Translations under genes and position numbers: made by a program
The notes under the pieces: model-generated
Told to the model about the DNA's origin: nothing
Databases searched by the model: none
What the model saw: the letters and a program-made list of their open reading frames with translations, nothing else
DNA from: Campanula takesimana
Taxonomy: Eukaryota; Streptophyta; Magnoliopsida; Asterales; Campanulaceae
Direction of reading: 5' to 3'
DNA length: 64,000 nt
Assembly (NCBI GenBank): GCA_026119855.1
Contig: JAOWBW010000282.1
Coordinates: 1,448,085-1,512,084, forward strand
Part shown: positions 20,579 through 32,275 of the stretch, piece by piece
How the letters are laid out: each line of letters starts with the position of its first letter
Numbering within the stretch: position 1 is the stretch's first letter

Positions 20579-22888
20579 ATGGCAAGTCAGAAAACTATGG
20601 CAACGGTTAACTTCACCCACGTTCCAGCGTTCGACGAAGATAGCTTTGACGTATGGAAGCACAGCATTCTAACTCAGTTCTACTCCATGGACGAGCAGCT
20701 CGACGATTGACTTACCATTGGACCATACTTCCCAATGAAAGCAAATCCGAATCCAGAAACCAATGCAGACACACCGTCGATCAAGAAACCAAAAGCTGAA
20801 TGGACAGATGAAGAGAAAAGACTAGTTGGAATGGATGTGAAAGCTAAGAGCATACTTCTAAGTACTTTGAGTACATCTCAGCGTCGACAAATCATGGAAT
20901 GTGCTACCGCAAAAGAACTTTGGGATGCAATTGAAGATTACATCGAAGGAGATCAAGCTTGCAAAGAAAGCAAAAAGTTTGCAATTCAAAGAAAATTCAA
21001 CAACTTTGCCAAAATCCCCGGTGAATCACTCAGAGCCACATATGATCGTTATTGTGAGATCGTGAGTACTTACACTGCACTTGGGAAGAAGCTTACCAAG
21101 AAAGAAATCAATGTTAATTTTCTAGCCGCTCTTGGTTCTCAATATCTTCATAAAGGAAACACTCTTAAAGATACCAAGTTACTAGATGATATGTCACTCA
21201 GAAGCCTCTATGCCAACCTCAAGGTTTTTGATATCAAGCTCCACAACATTGAAGAAATGGAAGGAAAAACAAAGAACTTGTCGTTGGTCACTAAAAAGGA
21301 AGAAATGGTCGAAGAAGAAGATCCAAAAATCTCCACGTCTGAATTACTAGATATGGACGATGATGACTTTTCTATGTTCGTGAAAAGATTTCAAAAGTTC
21401 AGAAAATCAGCAAGGCCCGGATCATCAAGCAAAGCTCCTGCAAAGTTTTCAAGGAGCAGCTCAACAAGTAAGAAAGAGTACTCCAACTTCTCCAAGAAGA
21501 AAGAGGATCTCGTTTGTTTTAATTGCAGGAAACTCGGTCATTTCGCATCAGAATGTCCAATTCCCAAATTCGAGTACATGAAGAAGAAAAGCAACTTCAC
21601 TCCTAGATACTCAAAGCAAAAGGGAATGGTCGCTGAAGAGGACTCTGCCACAAAAGAGTTAGCTACCTGGATAGAGTCAGACTCTGATGAAAGCGACGAG
21701 GATTCTGAAGAAGGTCACATTTGTTTGGTCTTTCATTCCGATGATGAGGATGAAAATAAACATCGTCGCTCACCAAATGCAAAACCTAAACGGATAAGCT
21801 ATACAGCTGATGAACTTGCTGAAAAGGGATTCCTAACTCCAGTTCAAAGGAATGGCGATCTTCTATTTTCTAGATGTGATGTAAGTGCAGCAAAGATGGA
21901 TCAATACAATCCCAAGGTGAAGGAAGTTCTGCTTACCACTCCACAAGTCAAGTTTGACATTTCCCCCGACGAACAAGAAAAGATGTTTATGAAAGCTGAA
22001 CAGGTAATTAGTAAGTTTTCTGGCATGAAGGAAGCTTTAGCACTTTCAACTGAAGAGATTTCCCAGCTTAAGACGGATATAACTCTACTAAGATCTGAAC
22101 TCACCCTCCTTAAGGAGCAGATCAAGAGCATGACTCCTCTTACTGATCGAAACCGTTTCTTAGAAGAACAAAATGTCATATTTAAAGTTAAAAACGATGA
22201 ATTGGTTGCTGAGATAAATGACCTTAAACGGATCACCAATGAGTGGACCAATTCTCGTGTCACTATGGAACAAATACTAGAATCCCAAAAGTCTAGTGGT
22301 GATAAAGAAGGCTTGGGATTCCAAACTAGTGACAACTTTAAATGTGCATCTTGTTGTGAAAGAGATGAGAAATTTACCCAGCAAACTTTGGAAGAGTCGA
22401 AGGCTAAACATCATGTCTCAAAGGGTGTAGGACAAGAACCAAAGAAGAAACTAGTGTTCAATTATGTCTACCCTAAGAAGCAAACTGGAAAGGCAAAGTT
22501 GAAAGGTATTGCCATGGATGAACCTGCTGCTGCGGCAAGCACCAGCAAGGTCGCTGAGTCTCCTTACCGCACTCACTTACCGCAAGGTCAGTCGACCGCA
22601 CCAAGGAAGTTGGCTACCGCAAGGAAACCGACGACCGCAGGTAGTGGCAAGGCGGCAAAGTTCAAGTGGATGAATTTTATAAAGGCGACCTCATCCATAC
22701 CAGTAAATGATGTTGTGCTGAAGACTTCAACAAAGTTTGTTAACCCTCAGTTGGGTGGCTTCCACCATTGTTCTGTGTGTGATGATTATGGTCACAAGGT
22801 TGCTGAATGTATTTTAAGATTCACACCCAATCCTAGAAGGTTTAAACCACCTTCTGTGAGGCAAGTGTGGGTTGTCAAAAGCTGCTAA
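20579..22888 (+). pseudogene. SIRE-A gag
   Basis: The start chosen is the ATG at 20579, the first after the primer site and in frame with the long ORF from 20735. One in-frame TGA (20708-20710) falls where a tryptophan or arginine would be. In order: N-terminal copia gag domain (about 20620-21300), acidic linker, CX2CX4HX4C zinc knuckle (residues ~313-326, CFNCRKLGHFASEC), long coiled coil (about residues 470-575), basic linker with several ACCGCA words (22566-22640), and a second CX2CX4HX4C knuckle (residues ~731-744, CSVCDDYGHKVAEC). At about 770 codons it is long for copia gag, as is usual for SIRE. It packages genomic RNA in particles. The stop is at 22886-22888; pol is in another frame. 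Confidence 0.88.
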
Positions 22889-22955
22889 TCTTTAGGACCC
22901 AAAATAATAAAGGGGACCTCGATCTTAAATGTTCATTTTGTAGGTCCTCTGCCTA
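22889..22955 (+). promoter_or_regulatory. gag-pol junction of SIRE-A with a possible splice acceptor
   Basis: A 67-nt spacer with stops in several frames and TTCATTTTGTAG/GT just before the pol ATG. The SIRE-B spacer (44461-44524) has TTTATTTTTCAG at the same place. A 3' splice site is a possible reading; no donor was established. Confidence 0.4.
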
Positions 22956-25900
22956 ATGGCCGGTCACTCCAATGAAACTACAAGTTTATGGTATCTCGAC
23001 AGTGGATGCTCAAGGCATATGACTGGAGATATCAACCTATTGGAAAGTGTCCGTAATGAAAAAGGTCCAGCAGTTACTTTTGGCGACAACAGCAAAGGAA
23101 AGACCATCGGTTATGGAGTCATCAGAAAAGGAAAAATAACAATCCAAGATGTTTCTCTAGTTACCGGTCTAAAACACAATCTTCTCTCAATCTCACAATT
23201 TTGCGACAAAGGATTGCAATGCCACTTCACTTCAACTCATTGTCTTATCAAGGATGGCAACTCCGGCGTCACTTTGCTCAAAGGGATTCGTAAGAAAAAT
23301 GTTTACATTGTTGACTTTAATTCTACTTGTATTTCTTCTAATCTCTGTTTTGTAGCAAAAAATGTTAGCGAAAATAGTTGGCTTTGGCATAAACGACTAA
23401 GTCACTTAAACTTCAAGTATCTCTCCAAGATTGGTAGAGAAAATCTAGTTCGTGGTCTACCCAAGGTAGCTTATCACCACGATGAAAAGTGCTCAGCATG
23501 TCAAGTAGGCAAACAACCAAAATCGTCTTTCTCCAGCAAGACGACTCCGTCAACTTCAAGATGTTTGCAGCTACTACATATGGATTTATTTGGACCTGTC
23601 ACTACCACAAGTATCGGAGGCAACAGATATACATTAGTTGTGGTAGACGATTATTCAAGATATACGTGGGTCGAAATGATGATCTCCAAAGATGATTGTT
23701 ATGACATTTTGACCGCGCTCTTTAGACAGCTCCAAACTCAAAAAGAAGACGACCTAGTCAGTGTTCGATCCGGCAACGGAACAGAATTTAAAAACAACGG
23801 CGTCGCTCAATACTGTGACGACCACGGCATTGACCACAATTTTTCAGCTGCTGGAGTTCCACAACAAAACGGTGTTGTGGAAAGAAAGAACAGAACGTTG
23901 ATAGAGGCAGGAAAAACATGCTTGCTGAATCGAAGCTACCTCAATATTTTTGGGCTGAAGCCGTCAACACAGCTTGCTTCACTCAAAATCGATCCCTCAT
24001 TAACAAGACTTACAACAAAACACCTTATGAACTTTGGAGAGGAAGAACCCCCAACATTGCCTACTTCAAGATTTTCGGTTGCAAATGCTTCATTCTCTAC
24101 AACGGTAAAGAACATCGAGGTAAATTTGCTCCTAAGGCCGATGAAGGTATATTTGTTGGGTATGCTAAACACTCAAAAGCTTTTCATGTATTTAATAAAA
24201 CCACTCTTAAGATAGTTGAATCTGTCCATGTTACTTTTGATGAACATTCTCTCCTTGAGCCACATATGGCTCCAAATGTTGCTGATGATTTTGTTGAGCT
24301 TAATGAGACAGGTACAAGTCGACCACAAAATCAGTCAACTCAAGGAAATCCACCTACCTCAACAGCTTCTTCACCTCCCTCACATGAAGCACCAGAAGCT
24401 ACCACATCTGCTGCTACCTCAAATGGAGTTGAAGTTGAAACACCCATCAATGTTGAAGAACCTATCCCTCAACTTACCTATGCTTGGGATGGCACAAATG
24501 ATGTACCACTAGAAGACTTACAACAACCATCAACTCAACCAGACCTACCTCATGAAGTGCACGAGGTCAGAGATCACCCAATTCAAAATATCATTGGTGA
24601 CCTACATTCTGGTGTTCGAACAAGAAGATCAAATTATGATGCTCTTACCGCATTCATATCTCAAGTTGAACCCAAGAAAGTTGATGAAGCACTCCAAGAC
24701 TCAAGTTGGGTTGTTGCCATGCAAGAAGAGCTCAACCAATTTGAAAGATGTAAAGTTTGGAACTTAGTTCCTCGACCTAAGGATCAAGGAGTGATTGGTA
24801 CAAAGTGGGTGTTTAGAAATAAGATGGATGAGAATGGGAACATCACAAGAAACAAAGCTAGGTTGGTTGCTCAAGGATATAGACAAGAAGAAGGCATTGA
24901 TTACGACGAAACTTTTGCCCCCGTTGCACGACTTGAAGCTATAAGGATATTTTTAGATTATGCCTCTTACAAGAGATTCAAGCTTTATCAAATGGATGTG
25001 AAGAGTGCATTTCTCAACGGTGAACTTCAAGAAATCGTCTATGTCGCTCAACCGCCAGGATTTGAAGATCCCAAATTTCCACATCATGTTTACAAACTTA
25101 AAAAGGCTTTATATGGACTCAAACAAGCTCCACGGGCATGGTATGATACACTATCTAAATTTCTCCTAGATAAAGGTTTTAAGCGTGGTAAGATCGATAC
25201 AACTCTATTCATTGCTAAATATCATGATCATACTTTACTTGTTCAAATTTACGTCGATGATATTATTTTTGGTTCCACTAACGAATTGTTGTGTAAGCGG
25301 TTTGAAAAGCTAATGAAAAGCAAATTTGAGATGAGCATGATGGGAGAATTGAAATTCTTCCTCGGACTTCAAATCAAACAATGTGCTGAAGGCATCTTCC
25401 TCAACCAAGCAAAGTACACAAAAGATCTCATAAAGAAATTTGGACTCGACAATGCAAAAGCATACGACACTCCTATGGCTGCTGGTAACAAGCTGGATAA
25501 AGACTTAAAAGGTAAGAAGGTTGATCAAACCTTGTACCGAGGTATGATTGGCTCTCTCCTATACTTAACTGCTAGTAGGCCCGATATCATGTTTAGTGTT
25601 TGTGTTTGTGCTCGCTATCAAGCGGATCCTCGAGAAGAACATCTTATTGCTGTAAAACATATTATTTGATATTTATCTGGGACCATTAACCTTGGACTTT
25701 GGTATTCCAAAGATTCAAATTTTGATCTTATAGGTTACTCAGATGCAGATTATGCAGCATGTACCATCGACAGGAAAAGCACAAGTGGAACTTGTCATTT
25801 CCTCGGAAATTGACTCGTTTCATGGGCAAGCAAGAAACAAGCATCAGTTTCCGTATCTACCACAGAAGCTGAATATATAGCTGCTGGAAGCTGCTGCTGC

Positions 25901-26191
25901 CAAGTGCTTTGGATGAAACAACAATTGGTCGACTACGGAATCAACGAAGGAAATTGTCCAATCTATTGTGACAATACATCTACCATTGCTGTGTCTAACA
26001 ACCCTGTCATGCATTCGAAGACCAAACACATTGATATCAAATACCATTTTCTCAAGGATTATGTCGAGAAAGGTAATATCCATCTAGAGTATGTGAGTAC
26101 TGACAATCAAATTGCAGACATTCTCACCAAGGCTCTAGACTCCAAGAGATTCAGGTTTCTCAGAGGAGAAATGGGTATGCTAGAACTTTAA
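22956..26191 (+). pseudogene. SIRE-A pol (protease, integrase, RT, RNase H)
   Basis: In order: protease with WYLDSGCSRHMTGD (start); integrase HHCC zinc domain (about 23388-23510); integrase core with LHMDLFGP, but with Gly (GGC, 23772-23774) where the second catalytic Asp should be (SIRE-B has SDNGTEF); and a VPQQNGVVERKN Glu block. A one-base loss near 23917 shifts the frame. RT follows (24650-25500; KARLVAQGYRQ, YVDD at about 25250-25262), then RNase H (25730-26190; SDADYAA-type, TAEAEYIAAGS, HIDIKYHF). TGA stops are at 25667-25669 and 25811-25813. The order PR-INT-RT-RH is copia. The enzyme would copy and integrate the element, but this copy cannot. Confidence 0.92.
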
Positions 26192-26900
26192 AATCTTGTC
26201 CTTATGATATTTGTACTAATTTTTGGTTTCTCCAAGTTTTCAAATAAGTAGGTAGCAACTCTGTCGACCGCATTGCTTCAATCGACCGCATTGCGTCGAC
26301 CGCTCTAATCAAGCCAATATCATTTATCTTGATAAATGTCGACCGCAAGTTTCAAGGTTGCCGCTATCACCTACCGCATTTAGTCGACCGCTTGGTGGCA
26401 ACCTCAATGTAGTTTGGTCATCATTCATACCTACCGTATTCTTCATCAACCGCACCATACACGGTCGCATTTACAATATTTAGACCGCATGATATACGGT
26501 AACTTCACTCTATTACTTACCGCACTCGTGGATTCCAGGTAAGTATTCTAACCTTAGTGATTTTTAGGAGTGTTGATTTGACTTCAAGGGCATTAAGGTA
26601 ATTTTATTATTCCCTCGCTTTTATTTATTTCAAATCATTATAATATTTTTGCTCCGCCGTCATTGGCTCTCTTTTGAAAACAAAAAAGGACTCTTTTCTC
26701 TATCATATCTGATCTGCAGAGTTAACTTCCCACTTTTCCACCGCTCCACATCCCCATAACCGCCTATATACCCCTTCCCACTTAAACTCTTCCCACTTTC
26801 TCTGCTCCACTCTCTAACCCTCTTTCTCTCTTTACATTTTCTCTCTCTATACTCTCTCTCTCTGTCTACCCGTCTCTCTCTCCATTTACTCTATAAATTC
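26192..26900 (+). promoter_or_regulatory. SIRE-A post-pol spacer with internal promoter for the 3' ORF
   Basis: 26260-26530 holds about ten TCGACCGCA/TACCGCA words, the densest cluster in the element. After a short A/T-rich part come a TATATA box (26765-26770), a long CT-rich leader (26775-26890) and the ATG at 26901. The same layout (motif cluster, TATA, CT-rich leader, ATG) is found in SIRE-B at 47850-48346. Confidence 0.6.
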
Positions 26901-29309
26901 ATGGGTCCAACTGAGAAATCCCTCAAGAAATCATCCTCTCTCCATCCCTCACCGTATCAATCGCGAATGGTATGATTTCGGCCCTTAAATCTCTACATTT
27001 TGATGATTTTTTTTTTAATTTTTGGTGTTCTAATTTTTTTTTTCAAAATCTCTTCATATTTTTCATGATTCTTAGGCTATTTTTCATTTTTTTTACCCAA
27101 CTGGGTTTCCGGGTTTCGGACCCCCCCCCATGTTGTTCCCGTCGATTTCGTGTATTTTGGATGATTATTTCTTGAAATTGATGTGATTTTCGGCTTTAAT
27201 CGGGTTTTTCGAGGCTTTCTATATAATTTTTTTTAATTTTTGGCACTGTTCGTCATTTCTGGGTTTATGCTACAGTGTTCTTCTTCGTGTTCATGGGACT
27301 GTTCTTCATGTTCTTGAGAACTTACCTTTTTGATCCATTTTACTTCGTTACACACACTTGCAAGGTGTTTGTGTGTGTTTTGATTTTCTGAAACTCCCCT
27401 CTTTAAAAATTTTTTGTTTTTCAAAATTTTCTTGCTATGTCTGTCGACCGTATATCTTACCGCAATTTTGTCTTAACTGCATACTCTTTCAAATTCGTTG
27501 TTTGTAATCTTATTCTGTCGACCGCATAATCTTGACCGTCTACCTTACCGTGATTTACTTACCGCATGCTAGTTCTTCCTTGCCGCATCATTAGTTGCCG
27601 TGCTATGCTTACCGCATCTATCCCTTACCACATTCTTCCTTACCGTGCCCCTTGCCGCACCTTCATTGAAATCGACCGCAAGTTTTACTTTTCTAATTTC
27701 TCAATTTTTTCAGGATACTAAACACTTTCTTCCTGGCCTTCTAATGGATGTTGATGATTTGCAAGAAGATGCCATTGGAAGAAATCTTATTAAGAGATTT
27801 GAGAAGACTGGAATTCTGCCATTCTTCACATTTGATCAGGACTTCCATGTCCCATCTTTTGTCGATCAATTCTTTGAGACCGCTACTGAAGAATCCGGTC
27901 GAAGCAAATCTGGGAAAATAGTGAAGTTTATTCATGCTGAAATTGAAGGTCATGAGATAACCTTAGATGTGGTTAATATTGGTGAAGTGTTGGGAATCAA
28001 AAAGAAGTCTGGTGTTGTTTATGCCACGACCGTGGCTAATGATGAATTGAAGGCTCTTGCAATGCGCTTGGTTGGTCATACTCATGTCACCAAAGTTCCT
28101 CGTAAGGAATTTGATGAGGTCATGTACCATATCGGTCACCTAGTTGGACACTCTATTCATTGCAAGACAGGTAACCAGGAAAACTTCAATACCTCCCAAT
28201 GGACTTTGTCTGCCGCAATTTATTTATGTAAGGACATAGACTGGTGTCAGGTCATCTATGATGCCCTGAAAGAAAACATCATTGCTTACAATAAAGCAAA
28301 GGACAAGGGCACTATCAAGTACCACACTCACAGCAGATTCATCACCTTTCTCATGACTCACATTAAGGAAATTCGCAAAATCATGTCGAAGAATCGCGAA
28401 CTTCTGCTTTCCATTTCCAAGAGCAAGCTCTTTACCATCTCTACCATGAAAACCAATTTCCGTTCTCGATTTGGAAATCGTCTTTATAAGATCTATCTTG
28501 CTAAGGATCCTCATGAGCCATATGAGTCTCCTTCCAAGCACAGATCTTCTCTGCCTACCGCTAGTGATGACGACGACGATGAAGAAGAGTATCTCCCTGC
28601 CGCCCCAGTCAAAGGAAAAGGCAAGGGTATTGCTGTTGAGCCTACCGAAAAGAAATCATCAGTTGCCGTCGGTATCAAGTTCAAGGAACCGACCGCCAAG
28701 TCTACTTACTCCACTTCCCCTCCTCGCAAGTCGACCGCATCATTAAAGTCACTTACCACACCATCTCTCAAACCCTCAAAGACTCCTTCGACCACAACTG
28801 TTCAGGGGGAGAAAAAGAGAATTCACTCCCTCAGTCCGGTCAAGGTTGTCAAGAAAGCAAAGGTTGCTGCATCTCCAGTCTTTACTCCAACTGGGTCTCC
28901 TCCTCTTACCACTGCCGATGTAGTTGATGTTGCTCCTACATTGAAAAAGGTTGCACGACAAGTTTACTCTCTAAGGAATGAATCAGATATTGAGGAAACT
29001 GAAGAAGAAGTTTCAAGTGATTCAAAAGTTGAAATTGTTGGAAGTGGTGAAGAAGGTGATAATATTGATGCTGATAAACAAGTTGATGTTGGTAGTGAAC
29101 ACGGTGACAGTGATGACAAGGCCAAGGATGGGGATGTAAATGTTGATAGTCCTACCTTCGACCGCCCAGAGACTGTCGCCCAAGAAGTCACCACAGTAGA
29201 TGCCACCGACCGCACTGTCGACCGCACCCCTGTTGTTTCTCCTACCCACTCTTATATTCCAACTCCTCCCTCTCCGGTCAAGAACGATGACATTCCGGCG
29301 ACCGCATGA
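26901..29309 (+). CDS. SIRE-A additional 3' ORF, two exons
   Basis: Exon 1 is 26901-26969 (23 codons, MGPTEKSLKK...), intron 26970-27713 (GTATGA...TTTTCAG, phase 0), exon 2 27714-29309; about 554 residues. The support is comparison: SIRE-B has the same exon-intron layout and both second exons start with an Asp-x-x-x-Phe-x-Pro-Gly block. The folded part spans ~23-290, with KEFDEVMYHIGHLV and a Cys/Trp-rich IYLCKDIDWCQVIYD block. After it come an acidic run (DDDDDEEE), Lys-rich NLS-like clusters (KKRIHS, VKKAKV) and a Ser/Thr/Pro-rich tail. I see no signal peptide or membrane helix, so the env-like label often used for SIRE is not supported here. Its function is unknown. Confidence 0.7.
26970..27713 (+). 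other. intron in the SIRE-A 3' ORF
   Basis: GTATGATTTC donor, T-rich body, and an ACCGCA/TGCCGCA cluster (27438-27685, about a dozen words) before the TTTTTTCAG acceptor. The SIRE-B intron has an identical 9-base donor (GTATGATTT) but no such cluster. Open frames at 26972-27175 and before 27714 lie inside the intron and are not coding. Confidence 0.75.
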
Positions 29310-30143
29310 CAGGTTGCCGCCCTACTGACCGCGGTTCAATCCTTGACTACACTTCAATGCCATTGCTCAGTTGACCGCAGAGGTAATTGATCTTAAGTCC
29401 ACTCAGGCTGATTTGAAGCTAGAGCTCTGCTCTCTTCCCTCCAAAATGATTGATACCATTAAGGGGGAGACAGTAGCTATAACAAAGATAGTGAAAGACA
29501 TTGTTCGTGGAAATACAAGCTCAAGTTTTGCTGCCATTCAACCTGCCGCACAAACTCCTCTGACCGTCTCAACTTCGACCGCACTCTCCACTGATTTCTT
29601 GGTTACTCCTCGTTTTTAAAGGAGGCTCTGACTATTCAAACCAATGCCCTTAACCATGGGCTTTCTCGTGAAATCTTGGATGCATCCATTGAAGTCCACA
29701 AACAATTGGATTTTGTTAAAAACGACCTGACTCTTGAACTGAAGAAAATCAAATTCAGTTTGGAAAACGGTGTGGATGTTGCAATCAAGGCCTCTCTTGA
29801 AGCTCTAATTGAAAATCAAGCGAAAAAACTTGAAGCAATCAAGGCTGCATTTGCTACTCTCAAAACGCCACTGGAGTATCAGGGCTCCAGAATTGAAGAA
29901 CTGACCAACACAGTTGTTGGTTCATTTCAAGTCGTTGAAAAGAAGTTGGATACTTTGGAAGAGTCTGTGCAAAGATCAGTTGGAAGTGCAGTCACTGAAG
30001 GATCCATTCAAGTTGCTGATGCTGGTCATGGCAATGTTCACTCACAAGCTGAAAATGATGATGGCAACAGCATTGATTTCCCTACCGTGAACAGTTTCGA
30101 TTATATGCTTTCCAATGCATTCACTTGCCCTATCATTCCATAA
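29310..30143 (+). pseudogene. SIRE-A 3' ORF, C-terminal coiled-coil part (frame-broken)
   Basis: After the stop at 29307-29309, segments 29371-29619 (shifted frame) and 29676-30143 (original frame) continue a Leu/Lys/Glu-rich coiled coil. SIRE-B ends its 3' ORF with a similar coiled coil, so the ancestral protein was longer. Confidence 0.65.
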
Positions 30144-30647
30144 TTTGAGGACGAAGTGAAGATTCCTGGATTGGATATGTGAGCTGACCGCTCTCCTGAC
30201 CGCATGCCCGACCGCATCTTTTGATGACCGCATGATTATTTCTCTACTGTTGTTTTATTTTGATAGGCTGGATGCCTTGAAACAATTTTATTTCTGTTTA
30301 ACTTTTATTTGGGTTTGTAAAACAACTATTATTCTCTCTTTTGTTTGTACTCTTATTCGTCATCGCTTAAATGATTCAGAGTACCGGTTATGCTTGTGTT
30401 GTTTGATGCTGTTCATTTCCCTCATATATTATCTCTTTGAATTGCATCAAAAATATTTCTATTTCCTAGGTTTAGACTTTATTTTATTTTTTTGGAATAT
30501 AGAAATCTATAACATTGACTTACTGTGTGTGCATTGACTTGGGGCATGAACTTAATAAAATTAATTTCTTAAAACATGTTATTACCAAGTACAATGAATT
30601 TAGTCTTTGTTATAGTAGGTAATGGTCTCAATCAAATAGGGGGAGAT
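30144..30647 (+). other. SIRE-A 3' UTR with polypurine tract
   Basis: Starts with four GACCGCA/GACCGCT words (30184-30232), then A/T-rich DNA with no supported ORF, and ends in ATAGGGGGAGAT (about 30635-30646), the polypurine tract, directly before the LTR. SIRE-B has the same tract at about 60609-60620. Confidence 0.8.
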
Positions 30648-32156
30648 TGTTGGGTGTGAAAATTATAAACCACTCCTATTACCTAGATTTGATTGATCCC
30701 ATAACCTTATTTTACTTTTTGTGGACTTTAGGTTTAATTGTAAGAAGTTTTAAAACTTCATTAGTTAAGTCCATTTTTAGTTTAGCTAGGCTTAGAAGAT
30801 CAGCCCCTCAAATTTTGAAGAAATGCTGCTGCTGAAAGACTTCTGCGAAATTGGCCAAGTCTGCCAACCTCACCTAGGCGACCGCACATAGGCGACCGCA
30901 CTAGTGACCGCACTAGTGACCGCATACCTTGGCGACCGCAAATCCAAGTAAAGACAACTTGATTTGAACGTTGCAAATTCAAATTTGAATTTGGTCGTAC
31001 AAGATAGTACATCTGGACCACTAACTTCTGCAACTACAAGACAAAGATATGAGCTCCAATCAGAATGTGACAGCTCATCATCTTCCAACAGCTATCTCTC
31101 TCACCCAAGGCTATAAATAGTCCTTACTTTCTTCTTTGAAAGTGTGCTGAGATTCAAAGAGAGAAATTGCTGTCGAAATACTTGGTGATTGAAGATCATA
31201 CTCAAGATTTCCAGAATCATTTGAATCTTCAAGCATTCGCCTTCAAATCTTCAAAGATCCCCAGCAAGCCTTCAAGAACATCAAATCTCAAGCCCAGCAA
31301 CACTTAAAGATTCATTAGGCTCTCAATCATTTAGATTATATAGAGCTCTTGATTCTTTACACACACACACCCCGATTGATCAATCACATAGATTGCATCA
31401 TTAGGGATACACCGGTCTAAGTCTAGGATTTGTTCTTCATAGAAAGTAGGAATTAATTCAAATCTTCATCTTTGTAATTTGTACTCAAGAGAATTAATAT
31501 ATCCTCCATTCAAAATCCAAGACTGACCATCTTGGTAAAGGACGTAGATCTTTTAACAGATCGAACCTTTCCAAATCATTGTGTCATTTACATTCTGCAA
31601 ATTTACTTTCTGCAATTGTTCTTATTGTTCATATTGACTTTGTTTGTCGTTTAGTGTTTTGATCTTTCCAGATTATCAAACGTTGTGAATTGTGTTTGTT
31701 GCTTGCCTATTGCCTAAGTTACTACTTCTGACTACTTATCTTTTGCCAAAACTCACTGACACAAAACTTCATTTTCAACCTACCTCGTCTGTAACCTTTG
31801 CCGACCGCATATAGCTGACCGCAAGGTTACCTTGCCGCATTGCTTGCCGCATTGCTTACCGCAAATTGAACCTTTCAAATCTCCATCTTTGCCGACCGCA
31901 ATATTGCCGACCGCAATATTGCTGACCGCACTATTTGCTTACCTAGCAGTTTTTAACTTCAAAACCAACTCTACTTCGTTTTATCAAAAACTTCCGCTGT
32001 GCATTTTACTTTGAACTAGTGGTTTTTACTTGACCACAAAATTCAAAAGTAAGCATAAGGTTGAATTTTGAAAAAGGGTTGATAATTTTAAATAGGCTAT
32101 TCACCCCCCCCCCTCTAGCCTCTTTTCATACCCTTGTTGTGTCTTTGGGACCAACA
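30648..32156 (+). mobile_element. SIRE-A 3' LTR
   Basis: 1509 bp, TGTTGG...CCAACA, followed by the target-site copy CTTAT (32157-32161). Nearly identical to the 5' LTR; differences include a 13-bp duplication at about 31835-31850 and a longer C run at 32105-32113. Confidence 0.95.
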
Positions 32157-32275
32157 CTTATCCACGGTCTCGATCAACTTGCGCATTTGCTCTTGCATGG
32201 CCGTGACCACAGGGTGATTGGAGATGTCGGGGACAGATTCTGACAGAGTGATGGGAGGAGTAGTGGAAGTAGTAG
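32157..32275 (-). pseudogene. TAT-1 gag, short segment between SIRE-A and TAT-2
   Basis: A 119-bp in-frame piece on minus (…VVTAMQEQMRKLIETVDK) joins the gag N-terminal part (42486 and up) to the main segment (19012 and down) once both insertions and their duplications are removed. It shows a short coiled-coil-like stretch. Confidence 0.82.

Larger units (their letters stand above)
19013..32156 (+). mobile_element. SIRE-A: complete-length SIRE-type Ty1/copia element
   Basis: 13,144 bp with a perfect TSD CTTAT (19008-19012 and 32157-32161), LTRs of 1495 and 1509 bp, tRNA-iMet-type primer site, gag, pol, 3' ORF with an intron, and a polypurine tract. It is inserted in gag of TAT-1. The LTRs differ by about a dozen substitutions plus three indels by eye, so the insertion is young. 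Coding regions contain at least three stops and one frameshift, so this copy is not autonomous. It is the best reference here for reading SIRE-B. Confidence 0.95.

Noticed and set aside
26972..27175. Hydrophobic plus-strand ORF (F/I-rich) that could suggest a membrane protein
   Set aside because: Lies wholly in the T-rich intron of the SIRE-A 3' ORF; the SIRE-B intron gives similar hydrophobic frames (48717-48944).
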